64,000 bases of DNA, taken from Alicyclobacillus mali (lineage in GTDB: Bacteria; Bacillota; Bacilli; Alicyclobacillales; Alicyclobacillaceae). Each line of letters opens with the position of its first letter. The stretch's first letter is position 1. Location of the stretch: the NCBI RefSeq assembly GCF_017329565.1, contig NZ_JAFMTT010000001.1; one strand, 5' to 3'. The translations under genes were made by a program, and so were the position numbers. The notes below the pieces were generated by a model. That model worked only from the letters and a program-made list of their open reading frames with translations. It did not search any database and was not told the DNA's origin. Below are positions 1 to 8,949 of the stretch, in pieces.

Positions 1-118
1 CCCCGCCGTTTTTTTTTTAAACCCCCCGGGTTTCCCCTCTCCCCCCCCCCGTCTTTCTTTTCAAAAAAAAAAAATTTTTCCCGCCCCCCCCCCCTTCCCC
101 CCCCCCCACCTACTGTTG
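1..118. other. Low-complexity homopolymer stretch, probably poor sequence at a contig end
   Basis: This stretch is made almost only of runs of C, T and A, including C-runs of ten or more, and has no codon structure. The rest of the window has ordinary complexity. It resembles unedited read ends rather than genomic DNA. I would not annotate biology in it. Confidence 0.75.
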
Positions 119-431
119 TTTTAAAGAATCCGTTGATACCGGCTTGTGATCGGATGTGCCGTTCTGACCAGAAGTGTTCGATGCTTACATCGCTTAAGAA
201 TTTTTTTAATTAGACATACTTGATTTAAAAAAACAGATGTGAAGCCTTGATTTGACGGGCTAAATGTCGCCTTTGGTAAGAGAGCTTCTTGTTTTGAATG
301 CCCTTTACATACGGCCACCAGGCTCTTATGCTGAGACTTATAAAAGAAATCTGCTAATTCAAAGGGTTCGTGCCGAGGGACTTGAGACAGGTTTCCTCGC
401 GCCGGACAAAACAGAAGGGGGTTCACATGAC
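119..431. other. Non-coding region upstream of the first gene
   Basis: An AT-richer stretch with no convincing gene. An ATG at 264 is in frame with the downstream lipoprotein gene, but the extra 56 residues do not look like a protein N-terminus and would bury the signal peptide. An imperfect repeat of CTTGATTT lies near 219 and 246. I see no promoter with both boxes well matched. Confidence 0.5.
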
Positions 432-2201
432 GTGAAGAAACGAGTCAGACAAGCAGGAGGCGTGACGGCCGCATCGGTGGTCCTGTCGGCCGGGCTCATC
501 GCTGGTTGTGGGACGAATGCGGTTCAATCATCAAAACCCACATCCGCCCCTACACCGTCTGCGGCGTCGGTTCAGCCGGTGCAGAAAGGTGGTACTCTGG
601 TCGTCGCGTTGGCCCCGTCGACGAACATCAACTGGTATCTGCCTCTCACAAACTCGGCCAACGCGAGCATTTACAACGCGGCGCTGCAAATCCTGCTCTA
701 TCCCGGTGTCATCTATATCGGCAGCAATTACGCGATCGACTGGAATGATAGCTTCGCGAGCAGCATCGACTACAATGCCTCAGGTACGGTGTACACCATT
801 CACCTAAAGAAGAACTGGGTGTGGTCTGATGGGAAACCTGTGACCGCACAGGACGTGGTCTGGGATTACAACCTGGTCAAAGCGACCGACGAGTCAAACG
901 TGCCGCCCTGGCCGAACTACAATGCAGGTTCGGGCGACGTACCGAGCAATGTGAAGAGTGTGGTAGCACTCGACAATTACACGGTGCAGATCACGCTTAA
1001 GAAGCCCGTGAACCAGCAGTGGTTCATCTACAACGGCATCGGGCAGCTCACGGCTTTGCCCGAGCACGCGTGGAACAAGTATCCTAACAACATGGCGCAG
1101 GAGATCGCGTATCTTGGCAAGGAAGCCACCAATCCGAGCTTCTTCACTGTGGTGGATGGCCCCTTCAAGCTCGTGAGCGCGAAGCAGAGCCAGGCGTGGG
1201 TGCTTGTTCCGAATCCGACATTCGCGGGCCACAAGAGCACACTGAATAAGCTTATCTTCCAGTACGAGGGTTCGGCCGATTCCGAATTCGCAGCGCTTCG
1301 CAGTGGCTCGGTCAATCTCGGTTATCTCGATCCATCGCAGTGGAATGCCCGAAACAGTCTCATCCAGATGGGTTACAAGATTGTGCCTGCCTACAATTTC
1401 GGTTACGACTTCATCGAGCTGAATTTGCAGAAGGGTTCGCCGCTCTACAGCGCGTTCAATGACCTGAAGGTCCGCGAGGCGCTCGAGTACGCGATGAACC
1501 AAAACGAAATTGACCAGGCCATCTATCACGGATTCGCGCCGCCGCTTTACGGGCCGATTCCAGCTCAGCCAAAGACCGTGTTCTACGATTCCTCTCTCAA
1601 CAATCTCTTCGCCTACAATCCGGCGAAGGCCAAGCAGCTGCTCGAGTCGGACGGCTGGAAGATGGAGAACGGCGTCATGACGAAGGACGGCCAGAAGCTC
1701 CAGTTCACCATGATGGTTGCGTCTGGTTCCGAGTCGACGCTGCAGGCGGCTGAGCTCGTGCAACAGGACTGGAAGCAGATTGGCGTGGATGTGACCCTGC
1801 AACAGATTTCCTTCAACGAAGAAGAGGGCATCATGAGCGACACCAAGAACCCAGGCAAGTGGGCCGCGGCAGCTGGCACCGGCATCACGTATGGCGGATC
1901 GTATCCATCGGGCGAGTTGTTGTTTGAGCCAGGCGGCTTGGACAACTTCGGGTACAACGACCCGACGGCCGACAAGCTGATTGCCAAGACCACCGAGCCC
2001 GTGTCCTCGCAGGCCGAGAACACGAAGAACTTCTTCGCGTACGAGGACTACATCGCGAAACAGCTGCCCGTCTTGTGGCAGAACGTCCCGGCCGGCATCA
2101 CGGTCATCGCACCGGATGTGCACAATGCGACCACGCAGGTGCTCAACCCGACAACCGGGTATTCGCTTCTCAACTACATCTGGATGTCCTCCAGCAAGTG
2201 A
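432..2201 (+). CDS. ABC transporter substrate-binding lipoprotein, family 5 (peptide/opine type)
   Basis: This is the extracytoplasmic binding subunit of a peptide-type ABC importer, tethered as a lipoprotein. The start is set at GTG 432 by the ribosome site AGAAGGGGG about ten bases upstream. That places a Lys/Arg-rich signal sequence first, then a lipobox ending LIAGC near residue 26, then a Ser/Thr/Pro linker. The body carries typical family-5 features: GGTLVVAL at the mature N-terminus and WVWSDGKPVTAQDVVW. At 589 residues it has the usual family length. No permease or ATPase gene follows, so its partners are elsewhere or upstream of the window. The next gene is convergent, six bases away. 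The ligand is unknown; oligopeptide, nickel-chelate or opine are all possible. Confidence 0.88.
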   Translation: MKKRVRQAGGVTAASVVLSAGLIAGCGTNAVQSSKPTSAPTPSAASVQPVQKGGTLVVALAPSTNINWYLPLTNSANASIYNAALQILLYPGVIYIGSNYAIDWNDSFASSIDYNASGTVYTIHLKKNWVWSDGKPVTAQDVVWDYNLVKATDESNVPPWPNYNAGSGDVPSNVKSVVALDNYTVQITLKKPVNQQWFIYNGIGQLTALPEHAWNKYPNNMAQEIAYLGKEATNPSFFTVVDGPFKLVSAKQSQAWVLVPNPTFAGHKSTLNKLIFQYEGSADSEFAALRSGSVNLGYLDPSQWNARNSLIQMGYKIVPAYNFGYDFIELNLQKGSPLYSAFNDLKVREALEYAMNQNEIDQAIYHGFAPPLYGPIPAQPKTVFYDSSLNNLFAYNPAKAKQLLESDGWKMENGVMTKDGQKLQFTMMVASGSESTLQAAELVQQDWKQIGVDVTLQQISFNEEEGIMSDTKNPGKWAAAAGTGITYGGSYPSGELLFEPGGLDNFGYNDPTADKLIAKTTEPVSSQAENTKNFFAYEDYIAKQLPVLWQNVPAGITVIAPDVHNATTQVLNPTTGYSLLNYIWMSSSK

Positions 2202-2207
2202 AGCCTC

Positions 2208-2708
2208 TCACTCGGGCGGGCCACTTCTGGCTCGCTCGAGTTTGCTTTGGGGCTCAACGTTGCGCAAGTCCTGTGGAATCTCCGCCCGTTCTTCAAACCT
2301 CCGACCTCGCACGGACTGGTAGCGAAGGACAATCACCTCTGGCGTATTCCCATCCACCCCGTGTCGAGAAGGCCCGCCTGCAGCGAGATGCACGCGCTTG
2401 GCTTCCGCCGGTGCGAGGTGCAGCCCTGACACGCGGCGTCCCTCCACCACAGGCGCAATCGGCACGCGCTCTTTCCCTCTCATTCCCCAAAGCTTCACAT
2501 CCAATGCCGGACCCGTGCCGTAGTTCCGCAGTTCGGCGACCAATTCGCCGTCCAGCCGGTCGAAATCGTCGATCACGACCATCGGCACGTACCCGATCTG
2601 CGTATCGCGCCGAATCTGGTACCACGATGTGAGGGCGATGGCGAGCGTGCCGATGGACGAGAGCACGCTGCAAGCCTCCATGAGGTCGAGATCCATCACG
2701 CCGAGCAC
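2208..2708 (-). CDS. Hypothetical protein with one N-terminal membrane segment
   Basis: I do not recognise a family. The GTG at 2708 is preceded on its strand by GGAGGGGG seven bases away, giving 166 residues; an ATG at 2696 is the alternative. A hydrophobic segment (ACSVLSSIGTLAIALTSWY) lies within the first 30 residues. After it comes a soluble, beta-rich-looking part that includes LRNYGTGPALDVKLW, reminiscent of small extracytoplasmic or membrane-anchored beta domains. It is divergent from the NhaC antiporter gene with 77 bases between starts, so the two may share a regulatory region. It ends six bases from the preceding convergent gene. Confidence 0.6.
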   Translation of the reverse strand: MLGVMDLDLMEACSVLSSIGTLAIALTSWYQIRRDTQIGYVPMVVIDDFDRLDGELVAELRNYGTGPALDVKLWGMRGKERVPIAPVVEGRRVSGLHLAPAEAKRVHLAAGGPSRHGVDGNTPEVIVLRYQSVRGRRFEERAEIPQDLRNVEPQSKLERARSGPPE

Positions 2709-2785
2709 GGCGTTTCCCCCTCCCTGAGGTATGTCTGACGCGGTTTGGAGGACACTGTACACAGGACGCAGGGAGGAGGTCCCAC

Positions 2786-4336
2786 ATGCACGGGTCGTTC
2801 GCATCCATCGTGCCATTCATCGTCATTATCCCCGTGGCGCTCTTGACGAAACAGGTGATTTTGGGACTCGCGCTCGGGCTGTTCGTCGGTTGTTACATCG
2901 AACATCCTCGCCCTGTGGCCGGTCTTGAGTCCGCCATTACCTACATCGGGCGCGAAGTTGGGCTGTCGGGCAACATGAGCCTTGTTCTTTTCCTCTATCT
3001 GTTTGGTTCGTTTGTCGGGCTCCTGCGCGTCTCCGGCGGCGTGAAGGGGTTCAGCCGCTGGATGGAGGCGCGGATTCATTCACCTCGCGGAGCCTTTGTG
3101 TTCACCTGGTTGTCGAGCCTCTTCACCTTTATGGCGCCCGACTTCCGCATTCTGACGGTCGCGCCCATCGTGAGCCGCGTCTTTGAACGTTTCCGCATCG
3201 CAAAGGAACAGGTTGCGTTCACCATCGACGTCACAGCGACGCCGCTCTGCGCCGTGGTCCCCATCGGGACGGCTTTTGTGGCCTATATGGTCGGACTCAT
3301 GCACACATCAGCGCACCACGCCGGGGCGGCGTCTCCGTACGCGCTGTTTCTCGCCACCATCCCCTACAACTTCTTCGCCTGGGCGATGCTCTTGATGGGG
3401 GCGTTTCTCACGTTTTTCCGCTTCTCGGCTCATGTGCGAACTGCGACGCCGTCCGCTGCGCGCACACCCCGGCGCGTGGATGGCGAGCAGGGCAGAGGGC
3501 TTCCGCGGCTTGTGCACGAGCGCCGAGGAGCGTTCGCGCTTGAAGCGGGGGCCATGAGTTTCCCGCAGGATGCCGCAGTTCAGCGCGGCATGCGCCGCCG
3601 GGAGGCTTCTGATGAGGAGGTGCCCGATCCCGTCGAAGCGCTCGCCAAACGCGCGCACCCATCGGCCCTGAACCTTGTCTTCCCGCTGGCGGTGCTCTTG
3701 GCGAGCACGCTTGCGTTCACCGTCATCTCCGGCTACGCGCCGGGCCGGACGCTTGTTCAGGCGTTCGTCCAGGCCAACGCGGCGAAGGCGATGCTGGAGG
3801 CGCTCATCCTGACGGTCGTCGTCATGGCCATCCTCTACGCTGTGCGCGGCACTCCGCTGAACCGGATCATGGTCGGCTTTCTCCAGGGCGGCAACGAGAT
3901 GATGCCCGTCATCGTCCTGTTGGCGCTCATCTGGGCGGTTTCCGCTGTGGCGTCCGATCTCGGCTTTGCGCAGTTCTGTCAGCGGGAGATTGTCCAATAC
4001 GTGCCAAGATCGTTCATCATTCCGGCGCTTTTCATCTTTGGCTGCCTGATTTCGTACGTCCTGGGCAGCTCGTTCGGCACGTGGGCCATCCTGATGCCGC
4101 TCGCGTTCTCGCTTGCCCAGGGTGGCGCGGGGAGCCTCGCCATCGCGGCGGGGGCCGTGTTTGCGAGCGGCACGTTTGGCGGATTCGTCTCACCCTTGAG
4201 CGACAACACGGTCGCCATGGCCACCGTGATGAAAGTTTCCGTCATGGACTACGCCAACTACAAATTGAAGACGGCGCTCATCCCCGTGGCGGCATGTGCT
4301 GTAGGTTATTTTTTGCTCGGCGCGATGGCGCGCTGA
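2786..4336 (+). CDS. NhaC-family Na+/H+ antiporter
   Basis: A polytopic inner-membrane exchanger of the NhaC/YfgO-like ion transporter superfamily, expected to expel sodium in exchange for protons. ATG 2786 has a strong ribosome site (GGGAGGAGG). The 516-residue protein shows about a dozen hydrophobic segments, a conserved-looking FMAPDFRILTVAPIVS stretch after the third, and near the C-terminus the repeat-like pair SSFGTWAILMPLAF and FGGFVSPLSDNTVAMATV, both typical of this family. A charged cytoplasmic loop of about 80 residues sits in the middle, longer than I would expect. The exchanged ion cannot be told from sequence alone; dicarboxylate/amino acid:H+ relatives exist. Confidence 0.8.
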   Translation: MHGSFASIVPFIVIIPVALLTKQVILGLALGLFVGCYIEHPRPVAGLESAITYIGREVGLSGNMSLVLFLYLFGSFVGLLRVSGGVKGFSRWMEARIHSPRGAFVFTWLSSLFTFMAPDFRILTVAPIVSRVFERFRIAKEQVAFTIDVTATPLCAVVPIGTAFVAYMVGLMHTSAHHAGAASPYALFLATIPYNFFAWAMLLMGAFLTFFRFSAHVRTATPSAARTPRRVDGEQGRGLPRLVHERRGAFALEAGAMSFPQDAAVQRGMRRREASDEEVPDPVEALAKRAHPSALNLVFPLAVLLASTLAFTVISGYAPGRTLVQAFVQANAAKAMLEALILTVVVMAILYAVRGTPLNRIMVGFLQGGNEMMPVIVLLALIWAVSAVASDLGFAQFCQREIVQYVPRSFIIPALFIFGCLISYVLGSSFGTWAILMPLAFSLAQGGAGSLAIAAGAVFASGTFGGFVSPLSDNTVAMATVMKVSVMDYANYKLKTALIPVAACAVGYFLLGAMAR

Positions 4337-4394
4337 CGGACGGCGTGCCGACGAATGGTCGTTTTCACTCCCGTAAAGAGGCGGCATCCTTCTC

Positions 4395-4423
4395 TTGCTG
4401 GGGACGAATGGCTGCGGTATCGT
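4395..4423 (+). promoter_or_regulatory. Possible sigma-A promoter for the ABC exporter pair
   Basis: TTGCTG and TATCGT are separated by 17 bases, 40 bases upstream of the first exporter gene. The match is moderate. Confidence 0.4.
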
Positions 4424-4462
4424 AATAGGGCTGACGTCCGAAGTGGAGGAAGGTGATGTCCC

Positions 4463-6205
4463 ATGCGCCCGCAATCGCTTCTGAAGTCGTACCTGTGGGA
4501 GCATCGCGTCGGCTATGTCGGCTCGACAATTGCCATTCTCGTGTCTGAATGGATTTTTGTTCAATTCCCAAATGTGCTCGGCCGCTTCACCGATGCATTG
4601 AGCGTCCATCGGTTGAGCGGCCGAGGCGTTTTCTTGTATGCGCTGCTCCTCATGGCGATTGGCACGCTGTACGTGTTCTTCTACGGAATTGGCCAGTCGC
4701 AGAACGGCCGCGCGGCCCGGGGATTCGAGTACTTGCTCCGAACGAAGCTGTTTGCGCACTGGGAGACCATGGACGTAGATTATTTCCGCCAGCGCAGCGT
4801 GGGGGACCTTCTGAGCCATGCCATGAACGACGTGCAGCAGGTCCGCGAGGCCCTCTCCGGTGGGCTGAACATTCTCACCAATGCCGTCTTTCTTCTCATC
4901 GCGACGCTCGTGATGACCTTCACCACCGTGAGCTTTAAGCTCACCGTGTTCAGCATGATTCCACTTTTATGCATCCCCTTTTTCGTCGTGTGGATTGGTC
5001 CCAAGGTGCGCGCGTCTTCGCGCCAGGTGCAAGAGGCCCTTTCGTCCATGTCCGAACTGGCGGAGGAGAGCTTCACCGCCATTCGGCTGGTGAAGGCGAC
5101 GGCCAACGAGCCCATTGAGGTTAAGCGATTTGCCGATCGCGTCGATCACATCGCGGATGAACAGATGTCGCTCGTACGCAAGCAGGCCGCGTTCCAGTCC
5201 ATCATTCCCACAGCGAGTTCGGTCGCGTTTGGCATCGCGCTCCTGTACGGCGGCTGGCTCACCATTCGGCACGAGATTCCCATCGGCTCGTTCGTCGCCT
5301 TCACGCTTTATTTGGGTCAGCTTGTCGTGCCGCTTCAGCAGATTGGCCAGGTCATCAACTCGTATCAGCGCGCGTCCGCGTCGATGGCCCGTCTGGATCT
5401 TCTTCTTCAAGAACGGCCATCCGTGGCGGATCCGCCGCATCCCGTGCGCCTCGCCAAGGTCGAAGGCGCGATCGACATCCACCTCGATGCCTTCACGTAT
5501 CCCGATGGAAAACGCCCTGTGCTCCGAGATATCCACCTCAGTGTACGTCCCGGGCAGACCCTCGGCATCGTGGGGCGCACAGGATCCGGCAAGACGACGC
5601 TCGTCAGCCTTTTGCCCCGCATTTACGATCCGCCCGCGGGGGCCATCCGGATCGACGGCGTCGATGTCCGCGACCTGTCGCTTGAACAACTGCGGAAGGC
5701 CATTGCCTTTGTGCCGCAGGACGGGTTTTTGTTCTCGACGACGCTTCGGGAGAACATCGCCTTCGGGCACCCGGATGCGACGGACGAAGACGTCGCGGCC
5801 GCGGCTCGGGCGGCTTGCCTCGAGGGCGACGTGGACCGTTTCCCTGATGGATACGACACCATCGTAGGCGAGCGCGGCGTGACGCTTTCGGGCGGACAGC
5901 GGCAGCGGACGGCCATCGCGCGCGCCTGGCTGAAGGACGCGCCCATCCTCATTCTGGATGACAGCCTGTCCGCGGTGGACATGGAGACCGAGAAACGGAT
6001 TCTCGCCTCGTTCCGCGCCATGCGGCGCAGGCGCACGGTGTTGATCATCGCGCACAGGCTGTCTGCCGTGCGCGACGCTGACTGGATCGTCGTCATGGAC
6101 GAAGGGCGGATCGCCGAACAGGGAACGCACGACCATCTCATTCAGAAAGGCGGCATTTACGCGGAGATGTACCGGTTGCAGGCGAGGGAGGAGGAGGTCT
6201 CGTGA
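4463..6205 (+). CDS. ABC exporter half-transporter with degenerate ATP site (BmrC-like)
   Basis: A fused membrane/ATPase half-transporter of 580 residues, expected to pair with the next gene product and export drugs or lipids. The N-terminal half has six membrane spans. The nucleotide domain shows Walker A GRTGSGKTT, Q-loop VPQDGFLFS, signature LSGGQRQR, Walker B ILILDDSLSAVD and switch His in IIAHRLS. The residue after the Walker B Asp is Asp where active sites have Glu, as in the BmrC/YheI type of heterodimeric exporters. Its stop overlaps the next gene's GTG by four bases, so the pair is translationally coupled. The start is ATG 4463 behind GGAGGAAGGTGATG. Substrate unknown. Confidence 0.9.
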   Translation: MRPQSLLKSYLWEHRVGYVGSTIAILVSEWIFVQFPNVLGRFTDALSVHRLSGRGVFLYALLLMAIGTLYVFFYGIGQSQNGRAARGFEYLLRTKLFAHWETMDVDYFRQRSVGDLLSHAMNDVQQVREALSGGLNILTNAVFLLIATLVMTFTTVSFKLTVFSMIPLLCIPFFVVWIGPKVRASSRQVQEALSSMSELAEESFTAIRLVKATANEPIEVKRFADRVDHIADEQMSLVRKQAAFQSIIPTASSVAFGIALLYGGWLTIRHEIPIGSFVAFTLYLGQLVVPLQQIGQVINSYQRASASMARLDLLLQERPSVADPPHPVRLAKVEGAIDIHLDAFTYPDGKRPVLRDIHLSVRPGQTLGIVGRTGSGKTTLVSLLPRIYDPPAGAIRIDGVDVRDLSLEQLRKAIAFVPQDGFLFSTTLRENIAFGHPDATDEDVAAAARAACLEGDVDRFPDGYDTIVGERGVTLSGGQRQRTAIARAWLKDAPILILDDSLSAVDMETEKRILASFRAMRRRRTVLIIAHRLSAVRDADWIVVMDEGRIAEQGTHDHLIQKGGIYAEMYRLQAREEEVS

Positions 6206-7980
6206 AGGGAGAACGCCCATCTTCGTCGCCCGGCGTGAAGTCGCTCGCGCGGCTGTTGCCCTTTGCCCGCCCGTATGCGTGGCAGTTCGTGGGCGTCATT
6301 GCACTCGTCATCGTGTTTAACGCATCGAGCGTGATGCAGCCGTATCTCGTGAAAATCGCCATCGACCAGGATATCTCGAGCCACCATCCGAATCCGCGCG
6401 GGCTTCTGGACATCGCGGCGCTGTACATCGGCGTCGTCGTCGCGGGCGTCGCGGCGAACTACCTGCAGATCACACTCCTGCAGAGGGCTGGGCAGAGCGT
6501 CATCCGGAGCATCCGCGTCGGGCTCTTTCAACACATTGAGCGCCAGTCCATGCGCTTTTTCGACCGCCGCGCCGTCGGCGCGCTCGTCGCGAACGTGTCG
6601 AACGACACCGAGACGGTGAACCAGTTCTTCACCAACTTCTTTCTGAGCATGATTCGAGACGGCTTGTCCATCATCATGATCCTCATCGCCATGTTTCGCC
6701 TGGACGTGCGCATGGGCCTGTTTTCGCTGGTGCTCGTGCCCATCATCTTCGCCGTCGCCGCGGGATTTCGTGGCGCGCTGCGCCGCCGCTACCAGCGCAC
6801 GCGCACGCTGCTCGCGAGCATGGTGGCGTTTCTCGCTGAGAACCTCGCCGGCATGCGGATCACGCAGCTCTTCCGTCAGGAGGCGCGCCAGGCGCAGAAG
6901 TTTCGCGATCTCGCCGGGCAACATCGGGACGCCAACATCCGAGAGTACTTCACGTCGGTCTGGTTCAACCGAACCTTTGAGATGCTCGGCAACCTCTCCG
7001 TGGCGGCCGTGGTCTACATCGGCGGCGCGGCGGTCCTCGGCGGCTCCATTCCGTTCGGCACGTTGTACGCGTTCATCCGTTACATTCAGCAGTTCTTTCA
7101 GCCCATCAACGCCATGACTCAGCAGTGGAACACCCTTCAGTCGGCCATGGTGGCCGCCGAGCGGATTGGCCAGATCCTCGAAATTGAGCCTGATGTGGTG
7201 AATCCTGAGCGCCCGATCTCTCTCCCCGCCGATGCGCGCGGCCGCGTGGAGTTTCGCCGCGTCACGTTCGGTTACGACCCGCGCCATCCCGTCCTGCGTG
7301 ACATTTCGTTTGTCGCAGAGCCTGGATGGTTCGTCGGAATTGTCGGCCCGACGGGGGCCGGAAAGAGTTCGCTGATGAGCCTCCTGCTTCGTTTCTACGA
7401 TCCCGACGAAGGCGACGTGCTGTTGGACGGGGTGCCGATACCATCGCTTGCGCAGGACGCGCTGCACCGGTTCGTCGGGATCGTGCAGCAGGAGGTGCAT
7501 CTGTTCACGGGCACCATTCGCGACAACATCCGCATGTTCCGCTCGGACATCTCGGACGCTCGCGTGGAGGAGGCCGCGCGCGCGGTGGGGGCGGATCGCG
7601 TCATCGCGAAGCTGCCGGATGGCTACGACACGTTCATCTACGGTCGGGGCGCCAACCTCTCGATGGGTGAGCGACAGCTCATCGCGTTTGCCCGGATTGT
7701 CGCGCTCGATCCGCGCGTGCTCATTCTCGACGAGGCCACCGCCAACCTCGACAGTCAGACGGAGCAGTGGGTCCAGCAGGGACTCAGGGCGGCGAGCCAG
7801 GGACGCACCACGCTGGTCATCGCCCATCGCCTCGCGACCATTCGCCATGCGGATCAGATCCTGGTGCTCGATCACGGCCGGATCGTCGAGCGCGGACGCC
7901 ACGACGAGCTGGTCCGGCTCGGGGGACTCTACGCGAGGCTCCACGCGGAGAGCGGCGTGGAATCCCGCCTGTTCTCCTGA
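6202..7980 (+). CDS. ABC exporter half-transporter, partner subunit (BmrD-like)
   Basis: The 592-residue partner of the preceding half-transporter. The membrane domain is followed by Walker A GPTGAGKSS, Q-loop VQQEVHLFTG, Walker B VLILDEATANLD with the catalytic Glu, and IAHRLAT. Its signature motif is LSMGERQL instead of LSGGQ. Known heterodimeric exporters combine one degenerate and one canonical composite ATP site. Here the Asp-type Walker B of the first subunit would face this altered signature, while this subunit's Glu faces the first subunit's canonical LSGGQ. The GTG start overlaps the upstream stop. Confidence 0.9.
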   Translation: MKGERPSSSPGVKSLARLLPFARPYAWQFVGVIALVIVFNASSVMQPYLVKIAIDQDISSHHPNPRGLLDIAALYIGVVVAGVAANYLQITLLQRAGQSVIRSIRVGLFQHIERQSMRFFDRRAVGALVANVSNDTETVNQFFTNFFLSMIRDGLSIIMILIAMFRLDVRMGLFSLVLVPIIFAVAAGFRGALRRRYQRTRTLLASMVAFLAENLAGMRITQLFRQEARQAQKFRDLAGQHRDANIREYFTSVWFNRTFEMLGNLSVAAVVYIGGAAVLGGSIPFGTLYAFIRYIQQFFQPINAMTQQWNTLQSAMVAAERIGQILEIEPDVVNPERPISLPADARGRVEFRRVTFGYDPRHPVLRDISFVAEPGWFVGIVGPTGAGKSSLMSLLLRFYDPDEGDVLLDGVPIPSLAQDALHRFVGIVQQEVHLFTGTIRDNIRMFRSDISDARVEEAARAVGADRVIAKLPDGYDTFIYGRGANLSMGERQLIAFARIVALDPRVLILDEATANLDSQTEQWVQQGLRAASQGRTTLVIAHRLATIRHADQILVLDHGRIVERGRHDELVRLGGLYARLHAESGVESRLFS

Positions 7981-8024
7981 CGGCACGAACGTTCCGGCCC
8001 GTGGCGCAGACGCGCACCCACCTG

Positions 8025-8033
8025 TGCTATGAT
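8025..8033 (+). promoter_or_regulatory. Possible extended -10 promoter
   Basis: TG-C-TATGAT forms an extended -10 element about 50 bases before the next start. No good -35 box is present, which is tolerated at extended -10 promoters. Confidence 0.4.
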
Positions 8034-8085
8034 GGTAAGGACGCTTTGGCAAGGAACGTGCAACCTTCCGGCGGGAGGAATCGCG

Positions 8086-8943
8086 GTGACGCCCCGTACA
8101 CAGTTCACGCTAGGAGATATCTTCCGCATTTCTTTATCCGCTTACCGTCAGCGGTTTCGGTCGCTGATGGGGATTTCACTTGTCTTTTTGCTTCCGTTTG
8201 ACATCATCAACGCCTACGTACAGCTGAGATACGTCGGAGATTCGCCGACCAACTGGTTGGCAAAGGTCCAAACCGCCCATTCCTTGAGTGAAGTCATCGC
8301 GGCCATCCCGCCCGTGTACACCACCTGGATGCCGTTTGTGATCCTGCTGTATTCCTTCGGCGTGCTTCCGCTCATGGCTGTCGCGACGAGTCGCGTCACC
8401 GTCGGCATGGTGGTGCATGGCTTCGATGTGCCTGTGCAAGAGGCTGGCAATGACGCGTTCCGCAAGTGGCCGATGTCGTTCGCCACGCTGTTCATGGCGT
8501 ACGGTTTGTACGGCGTGGCCGTAATCGTCGCCAGCTGGGTCATTGGTCTGTGCGCGGGTGTGGCGGCAAGTGCTTCGCAGGTGCTCGGCGTCATCGTCGC
8601 AGTCATCGGGCTCCTGGCAGCGTTGGTGGGTTCCGTATGGTACTGGGTCAGGATGGCATTTGTCCCGTACGTCATCGCCGAGGAAAAGCGCGGCTACTTC
8701 ACGGCGCTGCGCCGGTCGTTTGAGATCACCAGGGGAGAGACGTGGCGGCTTGTGGGCTTCTTTGTTGCGCTCTCGCTCATCCTCTCGGCCGCGGATGGAT
8801 TTCTTCTCATTGTGGGCAGCATCTTCGCGGTCATCCCTGGCCTCGGCGCGGTGGTCGCCGTGCTGGCCTCGCTCATCGTGGTGCCGTTCAGCTTTGTGGC
8901 GGTTGCCGTGATGTACATCGATCTCCGTATGCGGAAGGCGTGA
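8086..8943 (+). CDS. Polytopic membrane protein of unknown function
   Basis: A 285-residue integral membrane protein. GTG 8086 is chosen because GGGAGGA lies just upstream and the protein then begins VTPRTQFTLGDIFRISLSAY. About six hydrophobic segments follow, with a cytoplasmic stretch AEEKRGYFTALRRSFEITRG ahead of the last pair. That arrangement (amphipathic start, paired spans, a loop of the form F-x-ALRRS-x-x-LTRG) resembles the membrane domains seen in DUF975- or glycerophosphodiesterase-associated proteins, but I cannot assign a family. The next gene starts six bases after its stop, so the two are probably co-transcribed. Confidence 0.65.
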   Translation: MTPRTQFTLGDIFRISLSAYRQRFRSLMGISLVFLLPFDIINAYVQLRYVGDSPTNWLAKVQTAHSLSEVIAAIPPVYTTWMPFVILLYSFGVLPLMAVATSRVTVGMVVHGFDVPVQEAGNDAFRKWPMSFATLFMAYGLYGVAVIVASWVIGLCAGVAASASQVLGVIVAVIGLLAALVGSVWYWVRMAFVPYVIAEEKRGYFTALRRSFEITRGETWRLVGFFVALSLILSAADGFLLIVGSIFAVIPGLGAVVAVLASLIVVPFSFVAVAVMYIDLRMRKA

Positions 8944-8949
8944 GGACGT

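Noticed and set aside
264..431. Upstream ATG extension of the first lipoprotein gene
   Set aside because: It would bury the signal peptide and lipobox; GTG 432 has a strong ribosome site.
894..2123. Minus-strand open frame opposite the first binding-protein gene
   Set aside because: Antisense shadow with Arg/His/Val-rich composition.
6157..8052. Long minus-strand open frame opposite the second ABC exporter gene
   Set aside because: Same shadow effect. No ribosome site and no recognisable domain.
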